Assembly (NCBI GenBank): GCA_014529385.2
Contig: CM043959.1
Span: 11,128,809-11,188,808 of the forward strand
DNA length: 60,000 bases
Source: Adiantum capillus-veneris
Lineage: Eukaryota > Streptophyta > Polypodiopsida > Polypodiales > Pteridaceae
Direction: 5' to 3'
Position numbers and translations under genes: made by a program
Shown: positions 1 through 12,271 of the stretch, in pieces
Numbering within the stretch: the first letter of the stretch is position 1
Layout of the letters: every line of letters starts with the position of its first letter
The notes under the pieces: model-generated
What the model saw: the letters and a program-made list of their open reading frames with translations, nothing else
What the model was told of the DNA's origin: nothing
Databases searched by the model: none

Positions 1-1509
1 AATTGAAAGCTTTGCGCTCAGACAATGGTGGAGACTATGTTTCGAAAGAGTTTCAAGTAGGGGAATTAAGCGTGAGTTTACAGCTTCTTATACCCTTGCA
101 CAAAATGGTGTTGCGGAACGAATGAATAGGACCATCCAAAAGCGGATTATGTATATGCTATCATAAGCTGATTTACCACAAGCATTTTGGATTAAGTCAT
201 TATGCACAGCCGTGTACTTGATCAATAGATCACCACATGCTTCATTACAGTTTCGTGTACCTTTGGAGTTATGGTCAGGACATAGATTGTCTTATGAAAA
301 ACTCTGCACATTTGGCTGTGAAGCTTATGCACATGTACCCAAAGAGTTGCGTGCTAAGCTAGATCCTAAGTCCACGAAATGCATCTTCATTGGCTATGGT
401 GTAGATGGTCAATTTGGCTATCGTTTATGGGATCAAAAAATTTGATCATTGATCCGTAGCATTAATGTTGTCTTTAATGAGACTAAGATGCATAGACAAC
501 CAGTGAAAGAGACGTTTTTCGATGTATCACCTCTTGTACATACAGCTCCCGAGCCAATTACTCTATAAGCTAGTACAAGTTCTGATCAGCCGCGAAGATC
601 TCAGAGAGTCTCACATCCACTAGAACATTTTTTTCCAGGCGTGGATTTTGTTTTGCTGACAGATAGTTGTGAGCCTTTTTGTTACAAAGAGACTATGCTA
701 GCCAATGATAAGGTTCAGTGGGAACATGCTATGAAGAGGGAGCTATTTAGTATTGCAAAGAACAAAACATGGGAACTTGTTCCATTGCCAAAAGGTAGGA
801 AAGCATTTCCTTGTAAATGGGTTTACAAGAAGAAGATTGAAAATTACAAAGCTTGTTTAGTGGCCAAAGGTTTCAAGCAATAATATGGTGTCAATTTCCA
901 GGAAAACTTTTCTCCAGTGGTCAAGATGACCACACTGAGAATGTTGCTTTCTTTGGTTGCCACCACTGAAGATATGGAGCTTGATCAAATAGATGTCATT
1001 ACAGCTTTTTTACATGGTGATTTTGAGGAAAAGATTTATATGCAGCAACCTGAAGGGTTTGTGCTAAAGGGCAAGGAATATTTGGTCTGTAAGCTTCTGA
1101 AAAGTCTCTATGGCTTGAAGCAATCATCCAGACAATGGTATCAAAAGTTTGATGCATTTATGCGTTCCCTAGGCTATACACACAATAATGAGAATCTATG
1201 TCTTTACGTGAAAAGACAACCCAATGGACATCTTATTATGCTTATCCTTTATGTAGATGACATGCTTATTGTTGGTCATTCCAAGAAGGACGTTGCTGAC
1301 TTGAAAACCAAGCTGAAAAGTCAATTTGACATGAAAGATTTGGGTGAAGCCAATCACATTTTGTGTATGCACATTACTTGTGACCGTAAGAAGAGGTTGT
1401 TGTACCTTTTTCAAAAAGAGTATGTGCACAAGGTTATTGATCGTTTCAACATGCAAAAGGGGAAGTCTAATTGTCCCAAATTTGTTGAGAAAAAAGCTAC
1501 AATGGCTAA
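1..1509 (+). pseudogene. Ty1/copia pol relic, integrase to reverse transcriptase
   Basis: Retrotransposon polyprotein fragment broken by stops and frameshifts and running off the left window edge. Translated pieces show the end of the integrase core (SDNGG near position 25, NGVAER-type motif near 105), the integrase C-terminal region (FGCEAYAHVPKEL, 310-350), then the RT domain (KTWELVPLPKGRKAFPCKWV at 765-825; QIDVITAFLHGD near 985; catalytic YVDD at 1249-1260; SLYGLKQSSRQW near 1110). The order integrase before RT is diagnostic of Ty1/copia. Coding similarity stops abruptly at 1509, where the 34.5-kb insertion begins; the missing RNase H part resumes at 36033 in the same frame. In-frame stops at several points show the element was already dead or has decayed since. 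Confidence 0.93.
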
Positions 1510-1525
1510 AAGACCATATTAGGTA
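1510..1525 (+). repeat. Left terminal inverted repeat of the giant element
   Basis: AAGACCATATTAGGTA, perfect inverted match to 36017-36032. Preceded by CTAA (1506-1509), the target-site duplicate. Just inside lies AAAGTGGGAAAATCCC, whose AAAGTGGGAAAA core recurs inverted about 90 bp inside the right end. Confidence 0.9.
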
Positions 1526-1779
1526 AAGTGGGAAAATCCCAATTCCCAGGTTGGACAACTTTCAATATATCATGTATAAAATATAGAGATTTTGTCAAAA
1601 ATTTGAGTTTTCTTAAGGTCTCATTCCACTTTATGCACATACAATACACAATGAAAACAACTAAAATACCATGGTTTCAATCAATTGGATTATTAGGAGA
1701 GGAGTATATTGCATCCATTATCGTTGTCTATGTTCTACTGTCCTACCTACAACTTATCTCAACATGGAGAGCTTGGTTT

Positions 1780-3480
1780 CTAGGTCCACCACTTGTCCAA
1801 GTTAATGTAAAAGTGACTCAAGGTTCAAAACTTGTGAAAGCAAGGATCCATTGAGGAATACAATCCACTTGGCTATTTTTCCTTAATTTATTGCATGTGA
1901 CATTTAAGCAAGGTCCACTTCTAATCTATAACTTCTTAATTTGAGGCATGGGGCATACATAAAATATGTAGCATATGCTCTATTGCCTCATAGGAAGGTT
2001 GGTTTCAAGGTGCACTTATCCATGCTAGCCTATCTTGGAGAAATTATGGAGCTTGCTTCTCTCCTTGTTTCAATGGAGACTAGCTTGGACAAGTGGTGGA
2101 CCTTTGCTTCTCTCTATGTTTCAATAGAGTTAGCTTGGACAAGTGGTGATCTTGGAACAAAACCCCCATGTAAAACATATCATGGGTATTCCAAGTGATT
2201 AGAAAGATTACCATTTAAGATATAACCTTATAGGTTGGACAACTAGATCTTGGCTTGGAGAAATGGTGGACCTTTGATTCTCTCCATGTTTCAATGGAGT
2301 CTATCTTGGAGAAATGGTGGAGCTTGCTTCTATCCATGTTTCAATGGAGCCTAGCTTGAACAGTTGGTGGACCTTTGCTTCTCTCTATGTTTCAATAGAG
2401 TTAGCTTAGACAGGTGGTGGATCTTCAAACTAAACCAACTACTATCAATGTTGCCTAGCTTGGACAAGTGGTGGAGTGTTTCTCTACTCCATGTTTCAAT
2501 GGATCTTAGCTTGGACAAGTGTTGGACCTTAAAACAAAAACCCCATGTACAACATAGAATGGATTTTCTAGAATTCGATGGAGTCTAGCTTTAACAAATG
2601 GTGGAGCTTGTCTTCATCCATGTTTCAATGAAACTAGCTTGGACAAGTGGTGTACCTTGTAACAAACCCCCCCATGTACAACATATCATTGGTTTTCTAA
2701 GTGATGGGAAGGAATACCATTCAAGATATAAACTTATAGCTTGGATAAGTAGTTGACTTTAAAACCAAATTCATCATAATACAATGAAATACAGGTCAGC
2801 CAATTCCTAAATCTTGAGACCAAACCTCCCATGCTATTAGAGATAATATATTGGATAAGTGGTGGACCTTCTATTATTTTCCCATGCCTAGTTTAGACAA
2901 CCGGTACACTTCGCAGCTATAAAGGTTGGACGAGTTGTGGAGCCTTGTTTCTATCCATGTTTTAATGGATCCTAGCTTGGACAAGTGGTGGACCTTGGAA
3001 AAAAGCTTCCATGTACAACATATATGAGGTTTTCCATGTTTTAATGGAACCTATCTTGGACAAATGGTGAAGCTTGCTTCTCTCCATGTTGATTTTGGAA
3101 CTACCTTAGACAAGTGGTGGAGCTTTTCTTTTCTACTCTTCATAATACAATGAAGTATATGTTGGTTACATGGTGAATCTTAAGGCCAAACCTCCCATTT
3201 TACTAGAGATGATAGGTTGGACAAGTGGATCAACCTTCTATCATTTCTCCATGACTATATTGGACAATTAGTAGACATAACATCTCTCTATGTTGTCTAG
3301 AGATGAGCTTGGACAAGTGATGGACCCTGCTTCTCTCTTCCCTTGGTTTACTAGTTTGAAGACTCAGTATATATACTTTCTTAGATCTAGCTTGAACAAG
3401 TGGTGGACCTTGTATCCACAATCTTAATTCAGTACAAAAAAGTATATGAAAAAATAACATAGGAATCTTGGTTTGAAGGT
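1780..3480 (-). repeat. GGTCCACCACTTGTCC array, left block 1
   Basis: Degenerate array of the core GGTCCACCACTTGTCCAAGC, here mostly as its reverse complement on the + strand (GCTTGGACAAGTGGTGGACC). Cores are separated by 30-80 bp spacers that often hold hairpins with loop GTTTCA (e.g. 2112-2129, 2282-2299). A few cores are in the opposite orientation (near 1790). Short ORFs through this block are repeat artefacts. Confidence 0.9.
2985..3400. repeat. Segment duplicated at 9735-10140
   Basis: About 400 bp, including the words CTCTTCATAATACAATGA and TACTAGAGATGATAGGTTGG and ending in CTCTCTTCCCTTGG, reappear in the same order and orientation at about 9735-10140. A partial inverted copy of the last ~150 bp lies at about 18775-18930. 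The two direct copies bracket FCP1-like gene 1 and its array. Confidence 0.75.
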
Positions 3481-4178
3481 CAAGCAATTAGGTTCCAAAT
3501 GCACATAATAATATATTTTCCACCCATATTAAAAGAAAGTTAAATATGTTATTACCAAATTGACAAAGGTAACGTCCAAGAATTATATCTTTACATCTTG
3601 TCAGATCTAAATCTTCATCAAGGCGACATGCATGTATACATCAACTTTCAAGCCATTCAAGAATACATGCACTTAGATTCCATAGTTTTGTTTTCAAAGT
3701 CTTTTAGGTTCTAAAACTCTTTCACATAAAGTATGTAATGACAAAATTCTTGAAGAAAACATTTGTGCCCAAGAAAAAGATCCCTCTCACATATTTAAAG
3801 TCCATGAATTCTCTGATCCACACTTACAAGTTTTATTTTGACATCAAACATCAATTCTTTCATAGTTCCAAATAAATGCAACCTCGATATGAATTGACAA
3901 AAAATGAATTTCTTTTACTATATGACCCAACATAGGCCCCAATCAAATAAAAAATGAGTCCCCAAAAATTTGGGTGCACTCTAGCAATACATCAGAGTCC
4001 CCTTACAATAGGATGCACTCCAATAGTACATTGAAGTCCCCTTAGAGTAGGGTGCACTCCATTCAAGTGTTCATAAAATTGACACACCTTTTTTTTTTTT
4101 TAAAAAGACTATATCAAATTATACAAATGTTGAAAGATACACACTAGAATAAAAAAAGCATCTTATGGCCATATTTAT
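3481..4178. other. AT-rich spacer downstream of FCP1-like gene 1
   Basis: No coding signal recognised. Contains a short imperfect tandem repeat (GGTGCACTC / AGAGTCCCCTTA words, period about 48 bp, 3970-4060) and an oligo-T run near 4090. Probably the 3' flank of the minus-strand gene that ends at 4179. Confidence 0.5.
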
Positions 4179-4954
4179 TCAATGCTTTCGTGTTGACAAG
4201 TACACACCAAGGACATAATTTGTCTCAGAATCACTATACTGATTTACAATTGTGTTGTATGTATAGACTCTCTTATCTCTTGCATACAACCATCCTACCA
4301 ACCATGGAATTATGGTTCTCTGCAAGAAGTTTTGAAGTTGCTCGGAAGTTTGCCTCCACATCTTTGGAAATATAAGATATGTCCCCGGCATGTTCCACAT
4401 CACCCTATATGGAGTGTCATCAAAAATTAAGGTATTGTTTGCATCCAAATCCTCAAATATCTTCCAAATATCACTCAGATTTTTGTGATAAACCCTTGTA
4501 AATCCTAACATGATATTTGGATTTTGGCAATTTTTGTTACTCATAAACACCTTGAACTTGGTATACTGCTCAGGAAAACATTTTTGTGTGATGCGTTGCA
4601 CCCTTGTTAAGTTATAGCAACTCCATATCCATAGCTCAAAGTATTCAGCACAAAAATCCAAAAAACTTTGTGCGTCTGGTCGCACCACATGATAAACTTC
4701 ATCTTTGTCCTCCACAAGTCGCATGTGTTGAGCCCAAGATGGCATAGAATCTCCATGTTTCATTTCAACTGTCTTGAGAAGTAACCCCTCTAGATCCAAG
4801 ATAAGTACTCTTTTGATGTCCTTGAAAGCAAGTGGTAGGTGATAAGGAGGTAATTCATTCCTTGGACAAGGTCTTGGAGGAGGTTGGATGGGTAATTCAA
4901 TAGTTTTCTTCAATTTATGCCAGCATATAGACAATCCATTTTTCTGTAATGGTT
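4179..4954 (-). CDS. FCP1/NIF-like HAD phosphatase-domain protein, 3' exon (gene 1)
   Basis: Open exon of about 258 codons ending in a stop. Its 5' boundary is a clear splice acceptor (TTTCAG at 4960-4955 on the minus strand), so upstream exons exist but were not found. The FCP1-homology/NIF fold of the HAD superfamily is visible: motif I LILDLEGLLLKT (about 45-55 residues in), a middle WIWSCYN segment where the family has W(T)A(S), and motif IV FDDTPYR. FCP1-type enzymes dephosphorylate phosphoserine, classically on the RNA polymerase II tail, using DxDx(T/V). Here the nucleophile Asp is kept but the second Asp is Glu and the T/V is Leu, so activity is uncertain. Flanked on both sides by repeat arrays. 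A related gene lies at 11069. Family assignment is firm; function is inference. Confidence 0.75.
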
Positions 4955-5381
4955 CTGAAATTAAAGAACAAGAACACTTAATGCAAACACAACAATAGAC
5001 ATGAGTTTTACATTGTCTACCCTAAGGTTTTATTAGATACCAAAATCCATCTATGATCTACTCATTAATAGAAAGAAAGTCAAATTAAAATCCTGACTCT
5101 TTTTTATGCTACACTCTCTCTTAGTCTCAATACCATGGAGTTCAACTAAACTTAAGTCAACTAATAACTACTACTTGTTGTTAAAGGTATGCTTGAAGTG
5201 CATAAGGCTTAACCAATGCTCTAGTGTAGAATGGGTATTTAGGTCTCAAGGTCTACCACTTATCCAAGCAAAGATCCATTTAGATATGGAAACCCAATTT
5301 TTCTTAATATAATGATATAGAGTGGACAAGTGGTGAATCCTGAGACCAAGCCACTCATGCTACTAGGGATAATAGGTTGGA

Positions 5382-6015
5382 CAAGTGGTGGACCTTGAAT
5401 GTAAACCCCCCATGTACAAAGTATCAGGGGTTTTGGGTATTTCAATGGACTCTAGCATCTTGGAGACATGGTGGAGCTTACTTCTCTCCATGTTTCAATG
5501 GAGTCTATCTTGGATAAATGGTGGAGCATCATTCTCTCCATGTTTCAATGGAGCTTAGCTTGGACAAGTGGTGCACGTTTGTTTCTCTCTATGTTTGAAC
5601 AGATTTAGCTTGGACAAGTGGTGGACCTTGGAACAAAATCCCCATGTAAAACATATCATGGACATTACAAGTGGTGAGAAAAAATACCATTCAATATACA
5701 AGTGGTGGACCTTGAATGTAAACCCCCCATGTACAAAGTATCAGGGGTTTTGGGTATTTCAATGGACTCTAGCATCTTGGAGACATGGTGGAGCTTACTT
5801 CTCTCCATGTTTCAATGGAGTCTATCTTGGATAAATGGTGGAGCATCATTCTCTCCATGTTTCAATGGAGCCTAGCTTGGACAAGTGGTGCACGTTTGTT
5901 TCTCTCTATGTTTGAACAGATTTAGCTTGGACAAGTGGTGGACCTTGGAACAAAATCCCCATGTAAAACATATCATGGACATTACAAGTGGTGAGAAAAA
6001 ATACCATTCAATATA
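5382..6015. repeat. 317-bp tandem duplication in array
   Basis: The sequence from about 5382 to 5698 is repeated almost unchanged from 5699; for example GTGGTGGACCTTGAATG at 5385 recurs at 5702. The second copy runs into the ordinary array after about 6010. Confidence 0.85.
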
Positions 6016-7656
6016 TAACCTTATAGGTTGGAAAAGTGGTGGACCTTAACACCCAATTATTATTAATATAATGACATAGAGTGGACAAGTGGTGAATCTT
6101 GCAACCAAACCTACTAGGAAAAGTACGTTGGACAAGTGGTGGACTTTGAATGCAAACCCCCCATGTACAAAATATTACTCATGCTACTAGGAATAATTTG
6201 GTATTAAGGTCCATGTTTCAATGGAGCCTAGCTTGGAAAAGTGGTGGACCTTTGTTTCTCTCTATGTTTCAATAGAATTAGCTTGGACAAGTGGTGAACC
6301 TTGGAACAAAACCCCCATGTAAAGCATGTCATGGGCATTACAAGTGGTGAGAAAAAATACCATTCAAGGTATAACCTTATAGGCTGGACAAGTGGTGGAC
6401 CTTAGCACCCAATTCCTCTTATTATAATGACATATAGTGGAAAAGTGGTGAATTGTGAGACCAAACCTACTAAGGATAATAGGTTGGAGAAATGGTTGAC
6501 CTTGAATGTATACAAAATATCATGGGTTTTGTGTATTTCAATGGAGCCTAGCATCTTGGAGACATGGTGGAACTTACTTCTCTCCATGTTTTAATGGAGC
6601 CTATCTAGGAGAAATGGTGGAGGTTCCTTCTCTCCATGTTTCAATGGAGCCTAGCTTGGACAAGTCGTGGACCTTCGTTTCTCTCTATGTTTGAATATGG
6701 TTAGCTTGGACAAGTGGTGGATCTTGGAATGAAACTCCCATGTAAAACATATCATGGGCATTTCAAGTGGCGAGAAAGGATACCATTTAAGATATAACCT
6801 TATAGGTTGGACAAGTGGTGGACCTTAACACAATATAATGACATAGAGTGTACAAGTGGTGAATCTTGAAACCAAACCACTCATGCTACTAGGGATAATA
6901 GGTTAAACAAGTGGTGGACCTTGAAATAAAACCCCCTAGAGTGTTTCAATGGAGCCTAGCTTGGAAACATGGTAAAGCTTGCTTCTCTCCATGTTTCAAT
7001 GCAGCCTATCTTGGATAAATGGTGGAGCATCATTCTCTCCATGTTTCAATGGAGCCTAGCTTGAACAAGTGGTGGACCTTTGTTTCTCTCTATGTTTGAA
7101 TAGAGTTATCTTGAAAAAGTGGTGGACCTTGGAACAAAAACCCCATGTAAAACATATCATGGGCATTACAAGTGGTGAGAAAAAATACCATTCAATATAT
7201 AACCTTATAGGTTGGACAAGTGGTGGACCTTAACACCCAATTATTCTTAATATAATGACATAGAGTGGATAAGTGGTGAAATTGGGACCAAACCTACTAG
7301 GGAAATAGGTTGGACAAGTGGTGGACCTTGAATGTAAACCCCCCATGTACAAAATATCACTCATGCTACTAGAAATAATTTGGTATTAAGGTCCATGTTT
7401 CAATGCAGCCTAGCTTGGAAAAGTGGTGGACCTTTGTTTCTCTCTATGTTTCAATAGATTTATCTTGGACAAGTGGTGTACCTTGGAACAAAACCCCCAT
7501 GTAAATCATGTCATGGGCATTACAAGTGGTGAGAAAAAATACCATTCAAGCTATAACATTATAGGTTGGACAAGTGGTGGACCTTAACACCTAATTCCTC
7601 TTAATATAATGACATAGAGTGGACAAGTGGTGAATCATGAGACCAAACCTACTAGG

Positions 7657-8952
7657 GATAATAGGTTGGACAAGTGGTGAACCTTGAATGTAAACCCCCC
7701 ATGTACAAAATATTATGGGTATTGGGTATTTCAATCGAGCCTAGCAACTTGGAGACATGGTGGAGCTTATTTCTCTCCATGTTTCAATGGAGCCTATCTA
7801 GGAGAAACAGTGGAGGTTCCTTCTCTCCATGTTTCAATGAGCCTAGCTTGGACAAGTGGTGGACCTTTCTTTCTCTATATGTTTTAATAGAGTTAGCTTG
7901 GACAAGTGGTGGACCTTGGAATGAAACCCCCATGTAAAACATATCATGGGCATTTCAAGTGGTGAGAAAGGATACTATTTAAAATATAACCTTATAGACT
8001 GGACAAGTGGTGGACCTTAACACATATTTCTTCTTAATATAATGACATAGAGTGTACAAGTGGTGAATCTTGAGACCAAACCACTCTTGCTACTAGGGAT
8101 AATAGGTTGGACAAGTGGTGGACCTTGAATGTAAACCCCTCATGTACAAAATTATGGGTTTAGGGTATTTCAATGGAGCCTAGCTTGGAGACATGGTGGA
8201 GATTGCTTCTCTCAATGTTTCAATGGAACCTATCTTGGAGAAATGGTGGATCATCCTTCTCTCCATGTTTCAATGGAGCCTATCTTGGACAAGTGGTGGA
8301 CCTTGATAATAGGTTGGACAAGTGGTGAACCTTGAATGTAAACCCCCCATGTACAAAATATTATGGGTATTGGGTATTTCAATGGAGCCTAGCAACTTGG
8401 AGACATGGTGGAGCTTATTTCTCTCCATGTTTCAATGGAGCCTATCTAGGAGAAACAGTGGAGGTTCCTTCTCTCCATGTTTCAATGAGCCTAGCTTGGA
8501 CAAGTGGTGGACCTTTCTTTCTCTATATGTTTTAATAGAGTTAGCTTGGACAAGTGGTGGACCTTGGAATGAAACCCCCATGTAAAACATATCATGGGCA
8601 TTTCAAGTGGTGAGAAAGGATACTATTTAAAATATAACCTTATAGACTGGACAAGTGGTGGACCTTAACACATATTTCTTCTTAATATAATGACATAGAG
8701 TGTACAAGTGGTGAATCTTGAGACCAAACCACTCTTGCTACTAGGGATAATAGGTTGGACAAGTGGTGGACCTTGAATGTAAACCCCTCATGTACAAAAT
8801 TATGGGTTTAGGGTATTTCAATGGAGCCTAGCTTGGAGACATGGTGGAGATTGCTTCTCTCAATGTTTCAATGGAACCTATCTTGGAGAAATGGTGGATC
8901 ATCCTTCTCTCCATGTTTCAATGGAGCCTATCTTGGACAAGTGGTGGACCTT
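7657..8952. repeat. 648-bp near-identical tandem duplication
   Basis: Units 7657-8304 and 8305-8952 are nearly identical (offset exactly 648 bp throughout, only isolated substitutions seen, e.g. near 7734/8382). The junction GGACCTTGATAATAGG at 8298-8313 is created by the duplication. Very recent by comparison with the degenerate surrounding monomers. Confidence 0.92.
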
Positions 8953-10140
8953 TGCTTCTCTCTATGTTTTAATGGAGTTAGCTTGGACAAGTGGTGGGTC
9001 TTGGAACAAAACCCCTTTGTAAAACATAGCATGGACATTACAAGTGATGAGGAAAAATATCATTCAAGATATAACCTTATAGGTTGGAAAAGTGGTGATG
9101 GACCTTGACAAGTGGTGAAGGATACCATTTAAGATATACCCTTATAGGTTGGACAAGTGGTGGACCTTAACACCCAGTTATTCTTAATATAATGACATAG
9201 AGTGGATAAGTGGTGAATCTTAAGACCAAATTACTCATGCTACTAGGTATAATACGTTAGAGAAGTGGTAGACCTTGAATGTAAACACCCCATGTACAAA
9301 ATATCATGGTTTTAGGGTGTTTCAATGGAGCCTAGAATCTTGGAGACATGGTAGATCTTGATTCTTTCCATGTTTGAATGGCACCTATCTTGGAAAAATA
9401 CTTCAACGGAGCCTAGCTTTGACAAGTGGTGAACCTTTGCTTCTCTCTATGTTTGAATAGAGTTAGCTTGGACAAGTGGTGGACCTTTGCTTCTCTCTAT
9501 GTTTGAATAGAGTTAGCTTGGACAAGTGGTGGACCTTGGAATGAAACCCCCGTGTAAAACATATCATGGGCATTTCAAGTGGTGAGAAAGGATACCATTT
9601 AAGATATAACCTTATAGGTTGGACAAGTGGTGGACCTTAATACATAGTTCTTCTTAATATAATGACATAGAGTGTACAAGTGGTGTATCTTGAGACCAAA
9701 CCACTCGTGCTACTAGGGATCCTAGCTTGGACAAGTGGTGGACCTTGGAAAAAAGTCCCCCTGTACAACATAGCTGAGTTTTTTCATGTTTTAATGGAAG
9801 AGAGATTCGACAAATGGTGGAGCTTGCTTATCTCCATGTGGATTTTAGAACTAGCTTGGACAAGTGGTGGAGCTTTGCTTTTTTACTCTTCATAATACAA
9901 TGATGTATAGGTTGGTTACATGGTGAATCTTAAGGCCAAACGTCCCATCTTACTAGAGATGATAGGTTGGACAAGTGGTCAACCTTCTATCATTTCTCCA
10001 TGCCTATAATTAGACAATTAGTAGAACTAGCATCTTTCTATGTTGTCTAGAGCTGAGCTTGGACAAGTAGTGGACCTTGCTACTCTCTTCCCTTGGATTA
10101 TTAGTTTGAAGACTCATTATATATACTTGCTTAGATCTAT

Positions 10141-10866
10141 ATAATTACTCATTAGTTAGGTTACAAGTGGATATGTAATTTGTTAGCCTCAAGGGACTTT
10201 GAATATTGAATAGTAAGAAAGTCAAGTGCTGGTTTGAAGATCTTTTGCTTATCTAAACTAGACTCTAACTCAATAATAAGTTTCATAAGTTCCACGAATT
10301 GTCCTATCTAGGCTCCAAAAGAGTCTTAATTGGTTTGTGCTAGATTCTAACTTCCTTGATGGGGTAGAATCCTAGAAAAATGAGGCACTATAAGTTTTAC
10401 CTTAGCTCAAATGGATTTTTCACTTAAACTCGACTGCAATTTGGCTATCTAGTCTTTGTCTCGATGGAGTTTAACACTAGATACATAGTAGTGATATTTA
10501 AGCTTCATGTCTCTTCACTTGATCGAGATATGAGACCATACTTTCAAGGTCACCACTTGTCTTACCTAAAGACCAATGTGAGACATGGGAGCAAGAAAGC
10601 CATCCGATATTGTTTTAAGGACTATTACATAGGCAATCAATAACTTAAGTAAAGCAAAAAGACTTGGATCTTTCACAATTAATAACTTAAGTAAAGCCAA
10701 AAAGACTTGGATCTTTGACAGTTTTTTTCAAACTAAAAAAGCACAATCTCATGCTAACAAAACTATAAATCACAATTGAAAGGTTTGAACAAGAAAAAGA
10801 TCAACAATCTTAATAAGAAGGATACTTTTCATTTCATTTGATGATTACAAACTAAAAGAAAGTCTC
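10141..10866. other. Spacer between array and FCP1-like gene 2
   Basis: No array cores and no recognisable gene. Holds a 41-bp imperfect duplication (AACTTAAGTAAAGC-AAAAAGACTTGGATCTTT at about 10640 and 10680). On the minus strand an acceptor-like CTTCCTGCAG precedes a short open stretch (about 10867-10975) that could be a last exon of gene 2, though gene 2 already has a stop. Confidence 0.4.
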
Positions 10867-11068
10867 TCAAGAAATTGATAAACAAAAAATGTAGGTGACT
10901 GCTTCATTATTTTGAGCAAAAATATCAAAATCTCTATTGATTGAGCTCCATCTAGTAGTATCCTTTGTAAGATCCTGCAGGAAGGAATAAAAAGAAAGAT
11001 TTGTTAGATACCATGCACATGAGTGTTCAAGCATGTGTATCAAGAATATATGACATGTCACTAGTACC

Positions 11069-12271
11069 TTAGGGTTGCTTTCTATCCAGCCTTAGAAGAT
11101 TGTTCTCAGCTTTCACCTTATTTATATAAGCCTTTGCTGTGGTTGCCTTCAAAACTCCTTTTGTGTTACAACCCAATTGCCTAGCTAAAGTGGTCAATTG
11201 TGACGCCTTCATGCTTTCAATGGGTGTACGCTCCTTTGCCAAGATCTCTTGTATTTGGGCTCTTCTCATTTCATTGCGGTGGCTTGTGTCACTTGCATCT
11301 TCAATGATAGTTTCATCTCTGTCACCTTTTGCAGGTGGTATTCTTCTTGTAAAGAACACCTTAGCTGACCAAACATCATTTTTCTGCTTCCAATACTCCA
11401 TGATTTGTTTGTATTCACTATCATTTGTCACTATAGGTTGTCCATAACGATTAGAAGCAATTAAATCACGCACATCCCTTCTCTCATCAAGCTGAATCAA
11501 GTATGGCAGTAGCTCCTCCAAGAGCATATTGTCAACCATCTTCTCAGCATCAAATTGTGGTGGAAAAATGCAATTGTTTGCTGGTGAAATACATCCCTTG
11601 TAAGGAGAGTCATCAATAAGCACTGTTCTTTGTGGATCACATTCAAACCCCATGGCAATTTTGGCTAGAGGCTTGAACATTGCCTCAACGTTTGGATTGT
11701 CGGGTCTAAACAATTTTTGAGTTTGAGCGGTGTAGCAAACATCTTGCGACCAAATTGCAAAGAAAGGCAATGTATCCTCAGCTAAGTTGTTTAGTGCTGC
11801 AAGGATTTGATACACATTATTCCTAGTAGCTGTCGACCAAATTGCAACATTAAACCTCTGTAAAATAGTCTTCAAGAATTGGATGCAACCTGGCCTGAGT
11901 ATAATATATCTTTTTGAATCCATTTGCACTGAGTTGTGGTGTGAGGATGGTTGAGGGGAACGTTTCAACAATAGACCATTTAAATCCAATATAATTGTAA
12001 GCATGGATTTCTCAACATCTACGCTACATGACGTAGTACCAATTGGCAATAGCTCGTGAGTGGACTTTTCAGTCTCTTTTGATGTATGTTGCATTTTTGA
12101 AGCATCGATTTCTTGGTTCTCATTATTGGAAGCTTGCTCAAGTTGCACAACACTAGACTCTAGTATAGAAATATCATCCATCTTGGGCACTTTAGAAACC
12201 ATAGAATCTATGGATTCTATAGTTGTTGACTGAACCATAGGAGCATTATCCATCCCAGTTTGTGAATCTAA
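11069..12271 (-). CDS. FCP1/NIF-like HAD phosphatase-domain protein with SAP-like tail (gene 2)
   Basis: Large exon of about 400 codons. A splice acceptor (TTTTCTTAG) lies just upstream, with ATG candidates at 12283 (before it) and about 12253 (inside the exon). The N-terminal ~90 residues are acidic and low-complexity. The FCP1-homology/NIF domain follows: motif I IILDLNGLLLKR (Asp100, Asn102 counted from 12283), AIWSTATRNNVY near 147-158, motif IV VLIDDSPYKG near 221-230, and the family's LxLLPYL region near 256-262. The general-acid Asp of DxDx(T/V) is Asn, so catalysis may be weak or lost. The C-terminal ~35 residues (SQLTTLARQLGCNTKG...) resemble a SAP DNA-binding motif. Homologous in the HAD part to gene 1 but longer. 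No internal stop, unlike the neighbouring methyltransferase gene. Confidence 0.78.
   Translation of the reverse strand, partial: LDSQTGMDNAPMVQSTTIESIDSMVSKVPKMDDISILESSVVQLEQASNNENQEIDASKMQHTSKETEKSTHELLPIGTTSCSVDVEKSMLTIILDLNGLLLKRSPQPSSHHNSVQMDSKRYIILRPGCIQFLKTILQRFNVAIWSTATRNNVYQILAALNNLAEDTLPFFAIWSQDVCYTAQTQKLFRPDNPNVEAMFKPLAKIAMGFECDPQRTVLIDDSPYKGCISPANNCIFPPQFDAEKMVDNMLLEELLPYLIQLDERRDVRDLIASNRYGQPIVTNDSEYKQIMEYWKQKNDVWSAKVFFTRRIPPAKGDRDETIIEDASDTSHRNEMRRAQIQEILAKERTPIESMKASQLTTLARQLGCNTKGVLKATTAKAYINKVKAENNLLRLDRKQP

Larger units (their letters stand above)
5200..10140 (-). repeat. GGTCCACCACTTGTCC array, left block 2
   Basis: About 5 kb of the same core, mostly as GCTTGGACAAGTGGTGGACC on the + strand, arranged in higher-order units of a few hundred bp. 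Each carries CCCCCATGTAAAACATATCATGG, GTTTCA-loop hairpins and ACTAGGGATAATAGGTTGGA-like words. Two recent tandem duplications lie inside it (317 bp and 648 bp, listed separately). No gene supported. Confidence 0.92.

Noticed and set aside
1196-1558. Minus-strand ORF across copia RT
   Set aside because: Shadow of the RT reading frame on the opposite strand.
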